DNA of 37,926 nt from assembly GCF_016863135.1 (NCBI RefSeq), contig NZ_BOOH01000040.1:1-37926 (forward strand), read 5' to 3'. Positions within the stretch are counted from its first letter, which is position 1, and every line of letters starts with the position of its first letter. The notes beneath the pieces are model-generated. The model made no database searches, was not told the origin of the DNA, and saw only the letters and a list, made by a program, of their open reading frames with translations. This stretch comes from Planobispora longispora. Lineage in GTDB: Bacteria; Actinomycetota; Actinomycetes; Streptosporangiales; Streptosporangiaceae. This document shows positions 14,083-21,486 of this stretch, in pieces. The position numbers and the translations under genes are program-made.

Positions 14083-15306
14083 GAACAGAGCCCGGCCCCA
14101 GTAGTCGCCCGCGTCCTCCACCCCGGGCGGGCAGGCGAACAGGCCGCTGGAGATGTGCTTGATGTACTCGTTGAGCGGGTCGGCCTTGGCCAGGCTCATC
14201 TGCACGGGCACGAACTGCTTGCGCGGATCGCGCTGGTAGGCGATGAAGAAGAGCCCGGCGTCCAGCCTGCCGAGGCCGTCGGAGCCGTCGACGTAGTTGT
14301 AGCCGCGGCGCAGCAGGTGCGCGTCGCCGTGCGCCGAGGGATGCGCCAGCCGTACGTGCGCGTCGGGTCTCATCGCCGCCAGGTCGACGGGGTCGAACTC
14401 GTTCTTCCTGCCCACCGGCGCGCCCTCGCCCTTGCTGCGGCCGAAGATGTCCTCCTGCTCCCGGAGCGAGGTGCGGTCCCAGGTCTCGATGGTCATGCGG
14501 ATCTTCCTGGTCACCAGGTAGCTGCCGCCCGCCATCCAGTCGGCGCCGTCCTGGGGCGCGGCCCAGAGCTGCTCGCGCAGCAGGGCGGCGTCCTCCAGCT
14601 TCATGTTGTTGGTGCCGTCCTTGAAGCCCATGAGGTTGCGCGGGGTGGCCTGGGCGCGGGAGGTGGAGGAGGTACGGCCGAAGCCGAGCTGCGACCAGCG
14701 CACCGAGACCCTGCCGAAGCCGATCCTGGCCAGGTTGCGGATGGCGTGCACGGCCACCTGCGGGTCGTGGGCGCACGCCTGCACGCAGATGTCACCGCCC
14801 GAGATCTCCGGGACGAGCTGGTCGCCGGGGAACTTCGGCAGGTCCGCCAGGGCCGGGGGGCGCCTTCCGGCCAGCCCGAAGCGGTCGTCGAACAGCGAGG
14901 GCCCGAAGCCGATCGTCAGCGTCAGCCCCGAGGCGGGCAGGCCGAGCGCCTCGCCGGTGTCGTCGGGCGCGGCCTCGGCGGAGCCGCCGACGGCGCCGAA
15001 GGTCCCCGCCTCCCGGCCCTGGGTGAGCCGGGCCGCGGCGGCCGTCCACTCCTGCAGGAGGTCGACGAGCTCGGCCTTCTCGTCGGTGGTGACGTCGAAG
15101 GCGGCGAAGTGCAGCCTGTCCTGCGCGGGAGTGACGATGCCCGCCTGGTGCCCGCCGTAGAAGGGGACGGGGTCGGAGGCGGAGGAGGCGTGCGCGACCG
15201 GCGGCTCCTGCAGCAGCGAGTGGGCGGCGATCGCACCGGCCCCCGCCGCCGCGATCCCGGCCGCGCCCAATCCGAACATCTTCCTGCGACTCATCGGCTC
15301 GCTCAC
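14077..15306 (-). CDS. efeB: Dyp-type peroxidase / deferrochelatase EfeB
   Basis: A 409-residue heme peroxidase of the DyP family. The N-terminus carries a twin-arginine signal (SRRKMFGLGAAGIAAAGAGA), so it is exported folded by the Tat system. The family GXXDG motif is visible in NLMGFKDGTNN near residue 230. The ligand-region histidines fall in VRLAHPSAHGD and in the C-terminal half. It is the last gene of an efeU-efeO-efeB operon; the start lies 9 bases after the efeO stop. EfeB is proposed to oxidise ferrous iron or strip iron from heme for uptake through EfeU/EfeO. A 20-bp sequence including its stop codon is duplicated just downstream. Confidence 0.95.
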   Translation of the reverse strand: MSEPMSRRKMFGLGAAGIAAAGAGAIAAHSLLQEPPVAHASSASDPVPFYGGHQAGIVTPAQDRLHFAAFDVTTDEKAELVDLLQEWTAAAARLTQGREAGTFGAVGGSAEAAPDDTGEALGLPASGLTLTIGFGPSLFDDRFGLAGRRPPALADLPKFPGDQLVPEISGGDICVQACAHDPQVAVHAIRNLARIGFGRVSVRWSQLGFGRTSSTSRAQATPRNLMGFKDGTNNMKLEDAALLREQLWAAPQDGADWMAGGSYLVTRKIRMTIETWDRTSLREQEDIFGRSKGEGAPVGRKNEFDPVDLAAMRPDAHVRLAHPSAHGDAHLLRRGYNYVDGSDGLGRLDAGLFFIAYQRDPRKQFVPVQMSLAKADPLNEYIKHISSGLFACPPGVEDAGDYWGRALFA

Positions 15307-15315
15307 GGCAGCCCC

Positions 15316-16452
15316 CTACTCGGCCACGATGGGCGCGATCCTGCTGATCGGCTCGGCCAGCGCGTTGATCACGTCGGAGAGCTGCTTCAGCTCCTCCTTG
15401 GACAGCTCGTCGTGCAGCCGCCAGCCGTCGCCCTTCTGGTGCGCGCCCAGCTCGGCCTCGGCGGCGGCGAACTTCTCGTCCAGGGTCTTGACCAGGTCGG
15501 GGGCACGCTCCTCCAGCACCGGGCGCAGCGACTGGACGGCGGCCTTGGAACCCTGGAGATTGGCGGCGAAGTCCCACAGATCGGTGTGCGACCAGATGTC
15601 CTCCTCGCCGGTGATCTTTCCGGTGGCGACCTCGTCGAGCAGCTCCTTGGCCCCGTTGGCCAGGTTCAGCGGGGTCAGCTCGGCGGCGTTGGCCTTCTCC
15701 ACGATGGTCTTGACGTCGGCGATCAGCTTGTCGGCGACGGGGCCGTCCTCGCTGACGTCCTTGGTGATCCAGAGATCCTTCTCGATCTTGTGGAAGCCGG
15801 TCCACTCCTCACCCTCGGCCAGGTCGGCCTCGCGGGCGTCGATGGCGGGGTCGAGGTCGCCGAAGATCTCCGCGACCGGCTCGATGCGCTCCCAGTAGGT
15901 GCGCGAGACCGGGTAGAGCGCCTTGGCCTTGTCGATCTCGCCGGCCTTGACCGCGTCGACGAACTCCTGCGTCTTGACCAGCAGGGTGTCGCTCTGGCTC
16001 TTGACGTAGCGCTTGTAGCTGGCGGTGGCCTCGGCGAGCTTGGCGTCGGCGTTCAGCGGCCTGTGCTCGCCGGTGACGGTCAGCGGATTGCGGATGCCCT
16101 TGCCGACCATGCCGGGCTTGCAGGCCGTCTCGTAGGTTCCGGCGGGGAGTTCGACGACGAGCTCGCGGGTCAGGCCGGGGACGATGTTCTCCACCTCGGC
16201 CATGACCCGGTCGCCCGGCGCGTAGACGTAGAACTCGGTGACCTTGCTGCCGCCGTTGGTGACGGCGAAGGTGCTGGTGCCCGCCGCCACCTCGGAGACG
16301 GCCACCTTGCACTCGGTGTCGCCGGCGGCGACCGCGACCTTGCCGGGCTTCCGCGCCGCGCCGGAGTCACCCGGAGCGGCGGGCTCGGCCCCGCACGCGG
16401 TCAGCGCGGCCAGAGCCAGGGCGCCGGCGGTGAGACGTGCGATAGCAGACAT
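15316..16452 (-). CDS. efeO: Iron uptake lipoprotein EfeO (cupredoxin plus M75/imelysin)
   Basis: A 378-residue lipoprotein: signal peptide with lipobox LTA-C at Cys20, an N-terminal cupredoxin-like domain (about 35-130, TECKVAVSEVAAGTSTFAVTN and YETACKPGM), and a C-terminal M75/imelysin helical domain (about 140-378). The HXXE metal-binding motif of EfeO is present as HKIE in EWTGFHKIEKDLW. It is anchored outside the membrane and is thought to bind iron and hand it to the permease EfeU. It lies 13 bases after efeU and 9 before efeB, in the standard order. Confidence 0.95.
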   Translation of the reverse strand: MSAIARLTAGALALAALTACGAEPAAPGDSGAARKPGKVAVAAGDTECKVAVSEVAAGTSTFAVTNGGSKVTEFYVYAPGDRVMAEVENIVPGLTRELVVELPAGTYETACKPGMVGKGIRNPLTVTGEHRPLNADAKLAEATASYKRYVKSQSDTLLVKTQEFVDAVKAGEIDKAKALYPVSRTYWERIEPVAEIFGDLDPAIDAREADLAEGEEWTGFHKIEKDLWITKDVSEDGPVADKLIADVKTIVEKANAAELTPLNLANGAKELLDEVATGKITGEEDIWSHTDLWDFAANLQGSKAAVQSLRPVLEERAPDLVKTLDEKFAAAEAELGAHQKGDGWRLHDELSKEELKQLSDVINALAEPISRIAPIVAE

Positions 16453-16465
16453 GGATGCTCCTGAT

Positions 16466-17305
16466 TCAGGCCGCGGGCTTTCCGGCTGCGGATGCGGGGG
16501 TGGTCTGGGCGCGTGAGGGACGCAGGAAGAAGTAGAGGGTGGGGATCAGGTAGGCGGCCCAGGCGACGGTCTCCAGGACGCTGGGCTGGGGGGTGATGTT
16601 GAGCGTCCCGGCCAGCAGGGTGCCGTACCAGGAGTCGGCGGGCAGGACGGCGCCGATGTCGAAGGCGTAGCCGTTCAGGCCGGGCAGGATGGCGGCCTCC
16701 TGCAGGTCGTGCACGCCGTACTTGAAGATTCCGGCCGCGACCAGGATGAGCAGCAGGCCGGTCCAGGTGAAGAACGTGGTGAGGTTGATGCGCACCGCGG
16801 ACTTGTACAGGCCGTAACCGATCGCGACCGAGGTCAGCAGACCCAGGCTGATGCCGATCAGCGGCTGGGCCGAGGTGGTCGCGCCCTGGACGGAGGCGAA
16901 GAACAGCAGCGCCGTCTCCAGTCCTTCGCGCGCCACAGCCAGGAAGGCCATGAGGACCACGGCGGCCGAGCCCAGTTCGAGGGCGCCGCCGAGCTTGCCG
17001 CGCAGTTCCTCCGACAGCGCGCGGGCGGCCCGCCGCATCCAGAAGATCATCCAGGTGACGAAGACGACGGCCAGCAGCGAAGTGATCGCGTCGAAGAGTT
17101 CCTGGCCGGTGTGGCCGAGGTTGGCGGCGGTGAAGGTCAGGACCGCGCCGAAGCCGACCGACAGGGCCACGGCGGCGAGCACGCCGGTCCACACGTGCGG
17201 AAGCCTGTCCGTCCGGTCGCTCTTGACCAGGAAGGCGACCAGCACGGAGACGACGAGCGCCGCCTCCAGCCCTTCGCGCAGGCCGATGAGATAGCTGGCG
17301 AACAC
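16466..17305 (-). CDS. efeU: Ferrous iron permease EfeU (FTR1 family)
   Basis: A 279-residue membrane protein with seven predicted helices. It has the two REXXE iron-binding motifs of the FTR1/EfeU family: REGLEAALVVSVLVAFLV near residue 9 and REGLETALLFFASV near residue 125. It should carry iron across the cytoplasmic membrane, working with EfeO and EfeB encoded downstream. GTG 17305 is supported by TTGGAG at good spacing. The promoter region is unusually far away: the iron box lies about 247 bases upstream, leaving a long leader in which I find no convincing gene. Confidence 0.95.
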   Translation of the reverse strand: MFASYLIGLREGLEAALVVSVLVAFLVKSDRTDRLPHVWTGVLAAVALSVGFGAVLTFTAANLGHTGQELFDAITSLLAVVFVTWMIFWMRRAARALSEELRGKLGGALELGSAAVVLMAFLAVAREGLETALLFFASVQGATTSAQPLIGISLGLLTSVAIGYGLYKSAVRINLTTFFTWTGLLLILVAAGIFKYGVHDLQEAAILPGLNGYAFDIGAVLPADSWYGTLLAGTLNITPQPSVLETVAWAAYLIPTLYFFLRPSRAQTTPASAAGKPAA

Positions 17306-17551
17306 CGTTGCTCCAATGTCGGGAAAGCCTTGACTGAATGAGGGGGGGACGAACGACGGCTCATGCGATCCGCCCGCCGGACGCCACCCCGGGCAGGCCG
17401 GCCTCGATCACCGCACCGGAGACATCGGCGTTCCGAGCGAGGAGCACACCGGCCGGAACGCGCACGGGCGGGTTACGGGGGCGGGCACAGCAAGCTCCTC
17501 AGGGTCGGCGGAGGAGAGCCCGGAGCCGGGCCCTGCTACATGCTGTAGAAG

Positions 17552-17570
17552 TTAACATAGGCTCACCTAA
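17552..17570 (-). promoter_or_regulatory. IdeR/DmdR (DtxR-family) iron box upstream of efeUOB
   Basis: TTAACATAGGCTCACCTAA matches the DtxR/IdeR consensus TTAGGTTAGGCTAACCTAA at 15 of 19 positions. The minus strand has TATGTT/TTAACT as candidate -10 and TTTACT as candidate -35 within it. Iron-dependent repression of efeUOB is the expected function. Bases 17306-17551 are leader sequence without a supported gene. Confidence 0.8.
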
Positions 17571-17588
17571 GTAAACCAGGCGGGCCGG

Positions 17589-18557
17589 TCACGGCCAGGA
17601 GAGGTGCGCGAACCGCAGCAGTTCCTGCAGGTCGTAGATCGCTTCACCGGTCCACACGACGGTTCCGGCCGCCACCAGAGCCGGGAGCAGGGACAGCAGC
17701 GTGCGCGACCGCCCCGTCGGGCGCAGCAGCGCGGCCACCCGCCGGGGAATCACTCCCGGTCCCGCCGCCGGGCCCACCGCGTTCAGAACGTTCGAGGCCG
17801 TACCGGGCCGGGCCCCGGCCCGGCGCGCGCGGGTGGCCGCCAGCGACGCCGCGCCGACGGCCCGGGCGACGAGGCGCCGGTCACCTGTCTCGGCCGCCGC
17901 CTGCTCGTCGGCGGCCCGCTCCACCAGGAAGCCGACCTGGGCGCCCACCCAGCGCAGCGCGGGGTGCGCGGCGCCGGCCAGTTCGGCGAGCCGCACCAGG
18001 CGGTGGTGGGCGCCGGCCAGGTGGGCGCGTTCGTGGGCCAGCAACGCCGCGTACTGCTCGCCGGTCAAGGCCTCGCGCATGCCGGTGGTGACCACCACCC
18101 AGCCGGGATCGCGCGGCCTGCCCCGGCCACCCGGAGCACCCGGCACGGCGAAGGCCGTCACCGCGACGTCCTCGACCAGCAGCACGTCACCGTCCGGGCG
18201 CGGGAGCAGCCGCGCCGCCCGCAGATCGCGGCGGTGGCGGCGATGCGTCCGCCACAGCGCGACCGACACCGCCGCCAGGAGCAGCAGCGATCCCCACGAC
18301 ACCCACGGGACGCCGGCGGTGTCGTCCCGGACGACCGTGGACGACCAGCCCATCACCCGGCCCACCGCCGGCAGCTCGGCGATCGCCTTGAGGGCGAACA
18401 CCGCCAGGTTCGCCGTGCTGGCCGCCGCCACCACCGCGGCGGACCAGGCCAGCAGACGGGCGGCCAGCGCGGGCGCGATCCGGCCGGAGACGACGGAGGC
18501 CGCCAGCACGATCAGCGGCGGGCTCACCACCACTGACCATACGAAGTGATCGAACAC
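17589..18557 (-). CDS. M56 family metallopeptidase (BlaR1/MecR1-type membrane protease)
   Basis: A 322-residue membrane protease. Hydrophobic segments lie at the N-terminus (FVWSVVVSPPLIVLAASVV, LLAWSAAVVAAASTANLAV, WGSLLLLAAVSVALW) and at the C-terminus (LLSLLPALVAAGTVVW). The zinc-binding HEXXH motif is HERAH in AALLAHERAHLAGAHH, cytosolic in this family. There is no penicillin-binding sensor domain, so what it senses is unknown. GTG 18557 has a strong GGGAGG ribosome binding site; open sequence further upstream overlaps the divergent regulator and is not used. The BlaI-family gene is transcribed divergently, with starts 70 bases apart. This differs from the usual blaI-M56 same-strand operon. 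Confidence 0.88.
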   Translation of the reverse strand: MFDHFVWSVVVSPPLIVLAASVVSGRIAPALAARLLAWSAAVVAAASTANLAVFALKAIAELPAVGRVMGWSSTVVRDDTAGVPWVSWGSLLLLAAVSVALWRTHRRHRRDLRAARLLPRPDGDVLLVEDVAVTAFAVPGAPGGRGRPRDPGWVVVTTGMREALTGEQYAALLAHERAHLAGAHHRLVRLAELAGAAHPALRWVGAQVGFLVERAADEQAAAETGDRRLVARAVGAASLAATRARRAGARPGTASNVLNAVGPAAGPGVIPRRVAALLRPTGRSRTLLSLLPALVAAGTVVWTGEAIYDLQELLRFAHLSWP

Positions 18558-18627
18558 CTGTGCCTCCCGGGTCGTGTGCGGCTTCAGCCTGCCATGAAGT
18601 CCGGCGGGCCCCGATAGGGTGTGCACG

Positions 18628-19059
18628 GTGGACGCAGACCCGGACGATCTCGCCGGTCGGGGTGATTCCCCTGATCGCGGCGAGCGCCGCCGGCCCGGCG
18701 GGCTCGAGGCGGTGATCCTCACCGCCCTGCGGGACGCCGGTCGTTCGCTCACCCCCGGCCAGGTCCGGGATCTGATCGCCCCCGAGGGGGGGTTGTCCTA
18801 CAGCGCCGTCGTCACCACGCTGATCCGCCTGCACAAGAAGCAGGCGGTCACCCGGCGCCGGGAGGGCCGCTCCTACCGCTACGGCGCCCTCGTGGACGCC
18901 GCCGGGCTGGTCGCGCAGCGGATGAGCGCGCTGCTCAACGCCGAGGCCGATCACGCCACCGTGCTCCGGCGGTTCGTGCACGAGCTGGACGCGGGCGATG
19001 AGGAGCTTCTGCGCCGGTTGCTCACCGACGAGTCCGGCGGGCCGGGCGCGGACCGCTGA
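18628..19059 (+). CDS. BlaI/MecI/CopY family transcriptional regulator
   Basis: A 143-residue winged-helix repressor. The DNA-binding domain covers about residues 25-100 (GGLEAVILTALRDAGRSLTPG, LSYSAVVTTLIRLHKKQAV, RREGRSYRYGALVD). A C-terminal dimerisation helix follows (TVLRRFVHELDAGDEELLRRLL). In this family the paired M56 protease, here divergent, leads to inactivation of the repressor. The start is chosen as GTG 18628 because TAGGGT (18615-18620) fits a -10 placed 7 bases before it, giving a leaderless mRNA. GTG 18619 in the same frame would overlap the -10. No TACA/TGTA BlaI operator is obvious in the short intergenic region. Confidence 0.85.
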   Translation: MDADPDDLAGRGDSPDRGERRRPGGLEAVILTALRDAGRSLTPGQVRDLIAPEGGLSYSAVVTTLIRLHKKQAVTRRREGRSYRYGALVDAAGLVAQRMSALLNAEADHATVLRRFVHELDAGDEELLRRLLTDESGGPGADR

Positions 19060-19101
19060 CCGCCGCCCCCGCGGAGCGGGCCCGGGAGGCCCGGAAACCG
19101 A

Positions 19102-19135
19102 GAAACCCCAGCTCAGCGTAGTGAACTGGGGTTTC
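19102..19135. terminator. Bidirectional terminator between blaI-like gene and tRNA-Lys
   Basis: 10-bp stem GAAACCCCAG / CTGGGGTTTC with a 14-nt loop that has a further TCA/TGA pairing. It serves the plus-strand regulator and the minus-strand tRNA. A close relative of this hairpin follows the other tRNA-Lys (37677-37708). Confidence 0.75.
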
Positions 19136-19142
19136 CATCGGG

Positions 19143-19216
19143 TGCGCCGCCAGGGACTCGAACCCCGGACCCGCTGATTAAGAGTCAGCTGCTCTAACCA
19201 ACTGAGCTAGCGGCGC
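19143..19216 (-). tRNA. tRNA-Lys (CTT)
   Basis: Minus-strand cloverleaf: acceptor GCGCCGC/GCGGCGC, D-arm TAGCTCAGTTGGTTAGAGCA, anticodon stem-loop CTGACTCTTAATCAG with anticodon CTT, T-arm CGGGGTTCGAGTCCCTG, discriminator A. CCA is not encoded. The mature sequence matches the copy at 37716-37789. Confidence 0.95.
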
Positions 19217-19363
19217 TTGACCTCGATAAGAGTACCGGACCCCGGGACGTGGTCGGTACATGAGCCGATATATGGCGACTACGAGATGCGAGCCTCACCT
19301 GGCGCGGCCCGCACCGGGAAGCCCCAGGCGCGGGCCCCAACCCCAAAGGCAGGAAAAAAATCC

Positions 19364-19387
19364 GTTTACTCCACTTTGCGCGGGTAG
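19364..19387 (+). promoter_or_regulatory. SigB-type promoter of the PRC-barrel gene
   Basis: GTTT (19364-19367), 14-base spacer, GGGTAG (19382-19387). This matches the actinomycete SigB/SigH stress promoter form GNNT-N14-16-GGGTAY except for the last base. The start codon is 41 bases further on. Confidence 0.6.
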
Positions 19388-19427
19388 AGGGACCGAGCCC
19401 GGAGAACCAACGAAGGGAGATGGAACC

Positions 19428-19799
19428 ATGCAGCCTGAGCTGTGGTCTTACCGTACTGACGTCTACGACGCCACCAAGAGCTTCGACCTCGCTGGATACG
19501 ACGTCGAAGCGACGGACGGCAAGATCGGATCCGTCGACGAGGCCTCCTACGAGGTCGGCGAGAGCTATCTCGTCGTCGACACCGGTCCGTGGATCTTCGG
19601 TAAGAAGGTCCTGCTCCCGGCCAGCACGGTGACGCAGATCGACCCGCAGGAGCGCAAGATCTACGTCGCGCGCACCAAGCAGGAGATCAAGGACGCGCCG
19701 GAGTTCGACGAGTCCACCTTCAAGGAGACCTCCTACCGTGACCGGGTCGGCGAGTACTACGGCCGCTTCCCCTACGGGGGCGGCCCGGCCACTTACTGA
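19428..19799 (+). CDS. PRC-barrel domain protein
   Basis: A 123-residue soluble protein with an N-terminal PRC-barrel domain (about residues 15-85: SFDLAGYDVEATDGKIGSVD, ESYLVVDTGPWIFGKKVLLP, VTQIDPQERKIYVARTK) and a short acidic, Tyr-rich tail ending GRFPYGGGPATY. PRC-barrels occur in RNA metabolism and photosynthetic proteins. Small stand-alone actinobacterial members like this are commonly general-stress proteins of unknown action. ATG 19428 has AAGGGAGA at correct spacing. A SigB-type promoter upstream and similar promoters before the BON, GT4 and DUF6458 genes suggest a shared stress response. A perfect hairpin follows. Confidence 0.9.
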   Translation: MQPELWSYRTDVYDATKSFDLAGYDVEATDGKIGSVDEASYEVGESYLVVDTGPWIFGKKVLLPASTVTQIDPQERKIYVARTKQEIKDAPEFDESTFKETSYRDRVGEYYGRFPYGGGPATY

Positions 19800-19815
19800 T
19801 CCGACAGGGCACGAC

Positions 19816-19845
19816 GAGGGGCCCCGCCGTACGGCGGGGCCCCTC
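19816..19845 (+). terminator. Terminator after the PRC-barrel gene
   Basis: 30-bp perfect palindrome: GAGGGGCCCCGCCGT followed by its exact reverse complement, 16 bases after the stop codon. Confidence 0.8.
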
Positions 19846-19870
19846 CGCGTTCTCAACACCGCTCCGGCCG

Positions 19871-19916
19871 GTTCCACCACCGGCCTGACGGAAGTTCCAC
19901 CACCGGCCTGACGGAA
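19871..19916. repeat. Two tandem 23-bp repeats
   Basis: GTTCCACCACCGGCCTGACG plus GAA, present twice head to tail with no mismatch (19871-19893 and 19894-19916). The second copy runs into the 42-bp palindrome. Confidence 0.85.
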
Positions 19917-19953
19917 AGGGCGGCCCGGTTCATGAACCGGGCCGCCCTTTCCG
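19912..19953. terminator. 42-bp perfect palindrome, probable bidirectional terminator
   Basis: Arms of 21 bases (CGGAAAGGGCGGCCCGGTTC plus A, then the exact reverse complement). It lies between the plus-strand PRC-barrel gene and the convergent minus-strand nucleotidyltransferase. Confidence 0.65.
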
Positions 19954-19955
19954 CG

Positions 19956-20027
19956 TCACAGCCTCACAGCCTCACGGCCTCACGGCCTCACGGCCTCACG
20001 GCCTCACGGCCTCACGGCCTCACGGCC
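19956..20027. repeat. Nine tandem copies of an 8-bp unit TCACRGCC
   Basis: Two TCACAGCC units followed by seven TCACGGCC units. The last unit encodes the stop codon of the minus-strand nucleotidyltransferase. The unit is read as GGCCGTGA on that strand, so the TGA comes in the first repeat met; copy-number change affects only the 3' untranslated region. Confidence 0.9.
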
Positions 20028-20616
20028 AGGATGGATCACCCGACGGGTCGACGGGGCCGTTCACCACTCCCAGGCGCTCCAGCAGGGTCAGAAAGGTATA
20101 CGCGTACGGCGAGGACTGGCTCACCGCCGCGACGCGGTTCCAGTCGACCTGCTCCCGCAGCGCCCGGACCTGGGGAAGCAGGGAACCGTAGTCGCAAGCG
20201 TGCTCGGAGAGCGGCAACAACCAGGAGATGACCAGGTCGGTCGCCTCCAGGACGGGCACGATGACGGCGGACGCCTTCAGCGGTTCGGCTCTCTCCAGCA
20301 GGGCGGGGGTCACCGGGTTGTCGGCGATACGGAAGATCAGGTCCACCAGCCTGCCCTCGTCATAAGCCTTGACCAGCCAGTCCTCCGGCGGTTTGGCAGT
20401 CTCGAACCCCAGGTCCCGCAGGGCTTCCAAGGCGGCCGGCACGTCCTCCTGCGGCAGGACGAAGTCCACGTCGTGCAACGAAGGTGCGGCCCCGCGCGAA
20501 TAGGCGGCGCATCCCCCGGCCAGCGCGAACCTGATATTGGCGTCCTTGAGTCCGGTACTGGCCCGCTTCAGTGTCTCCAGGATCGCGTCCGTGACCTCGT
20601 GACTGTGGCTTCCCAT
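20020..20616 (-). CDS. Nucleotidyltransferase-fold protein
   Basis: A 198-residue protein with a polymerase-beta-type nucleotidyltransferase signature: FALAGGCAAYSRGA followed by HDVDFVLP (GG...DVD) at about residues 31-55. The form is that of AbiEii/MNT-like and antibiotic-adenylyltransferase-like enzymes. Further acidic residues (GRLVDLIF) could complete the metal site. There is no adjacent antitoxin, HEPN or AbiEi-type partner, so a toxin role is not supported by context. It stands alone on the minus strand, divergent from the DUF6328 gene. The stop codon lies in an 8-bp tandem repeat. Its substrate is unknown. Confidence 0.78.
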   Translation of the reverse strand: MGSHSHEVTDAILETLKRASTGLKDANIRFALAGGCAAYSRGAAPSLHDVDFVLPQEDVPAALEALRDLGFETAKPPEDWLVKAYDEGRLVDLIFRIADNPVTPALLERAEPLKASAVIVPVLEATDLVISWLLPLSEHACDYGSLLPQVRALREQVDWNRVAAVSQSSPYAYTFLTLLERLGVVNGPVDPSGDPSWP

Positions 20617-20689
20617 AGCCGAGGATTACCCCCAGGATCGCCCCCTAGTCACCAGGCATATCACCTTAAAGCAGGGGTAATCGACCTAG

Positions 20690-21190
20690 ATGAGTAACCC
20701 CTCCGATCCCCGAATGGAAGGACCGCAGCCGGGCGAGAGCCACAAGGAACGGGTCGACCGCGAGCTGACCGAGTTGCTCCAGGGCCTGCGCGTCGCGGTG
20801 ACAGGCGTGCAGGTCCTGTTCGCCTTCCTGCTGACGGTTCCTTTCTCACCCGGTTTCCAGAAAGTGGACGCCCTCGGCCGCTGGTTGTTCTTCATCGCGT
20901 TGATGAGCGCCGCGTTCGCCTCCGTCTGCTTCATCGCCCCGGCCGCCCAGCACCGTCTGCTGTTCCGGAGCGGACTGAAGGAGAGGATGCTCCACGCCGC
21001 CAACGGACTGGGCATCGTCGGCGCCGTCTTCCTGGCCGTCTCGATGACCAGCGCGGTGGCACTCGTCACCGAGACGCTCATCGACGGCTGGCCGGCCATC
21101 GTGTTCGGCGGCGCCGTCGGGCTGACCGCCGCCTGGTTGTGGTTCATCCAGCCGCTCATCGACCTTTACCGAGCGAAGGACGTTAAATAG
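20690..21190 (+). CDS. DUF6328 family membrane protein
   Basis: A 166-residue protein with a charged N-terminus (SHKERVDRELTELLQGLRVAVTG) and four membrane helices (VQVLFAFLLTVPFS, LFFIALMSAAFASVCFIA, ANGLGIVGAVFLAVSMTSAVALV, GWPAIVFGGAVGLTAAWLWFI). This is the pattern of DUF6328, a family of small actinobacterial membrane proteins without known function. ATG 20690. Upstream, GCAT-N15-GGGTAA could be a weak stress-type promoter, and a 9-bp inverted repeat (GATTACCCC at 20624, GGGGTAATC at 20674) frames the divergent promoter region. A 49-residue membrane protein follows after 25 bases and is probably co-transcribed. Confidence 0.85.
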   Translation: MSNPSDPRMEGPQPGESHKERVDRELTELLQGLRVAVTGVQVLFAFLLTVPFSPGFQKVDALGRWLFFIALMSAAFASVCFIAPAAQHRLLFRSGLKERMLHAANGLGIVGAVFLAVSMTSAVALVTETLIDGWPAIVFGGAVGLTAAWLWFIQPLIDLYRAKDVK

Positions 21191-21215
21191 CGAATCCTGG
21201 GGGCAGTGGCCGTTT

Positions 21216-21365
21216 ATGGCTACATTGCTCTGGATTATCGCAGTCGTCCTCGTCATCGCCGGGATCTACGTGATCCTGGCCCGCCGCGATCTCCTCTGGG
21301 GGATCGTCCTGATCGTCCTCGGATTCCTCGTCGGCCCCGGGGGTGTGAGCATCTTCAATGTCTGA
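21216..21365 (+). CDS. GPGG-motif small membrane protein
   Basis: A 49-residue protein too short for usual ORF cut-offs. It starts MATLLWIIAVVLVIAGIYVI and has two hydrophobic helices joined by LARRD. It ends LVGPGGVSIFNV, carrying the GPGG motif that names this family of tiny actinobacterial membrane proteins. Function is unknown. It lies 25 bases after the DUF6328 gene on the same strand and is followed by a strong terminator, so the two form a small operon of membrane proteins. Confidence 0.82.
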   Translation: MATLLWIIAVVLVIAGIYVILARRDLLWGIVLIVLGFLVGPGGVSIFNV

Positions 21366-21428
21366 TGCGAGCATGGCTCGCATCACCTCAAGTCGCCCCG
21401 AATTCCAAGTGAGTCCCAGACAAGCGTT

Positions 21429-21456
21429 AGCGGGCCGGGTTACCACCCGGCCCGCT
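21429..21456 (+). terminator. Terminator of the DUF6328/GPGG operon
   Basis: 12-bp perfect stem AGCGGGCCGGGT / ACCCGGCCCGCT with loop TACC, followed by cttaat. Confidence 0.85.
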
Positions 21457-21486
21457 CTTAATGTCTGCTGATGTCCGCCGACGCTC

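Noticed and set aside
13894-16464. Very long plus-strand open frame (856 codons)
   Set aside because: It is the antisense shadow of efeB and efeO, which have clear family motifs. Its product is low-complexity Gly/Val/Asp/Leu without any domain.
19956-20027. Possible CRISPR-like array
   Set aside because: 8-bp units without spacers; a simple tandem repeat.
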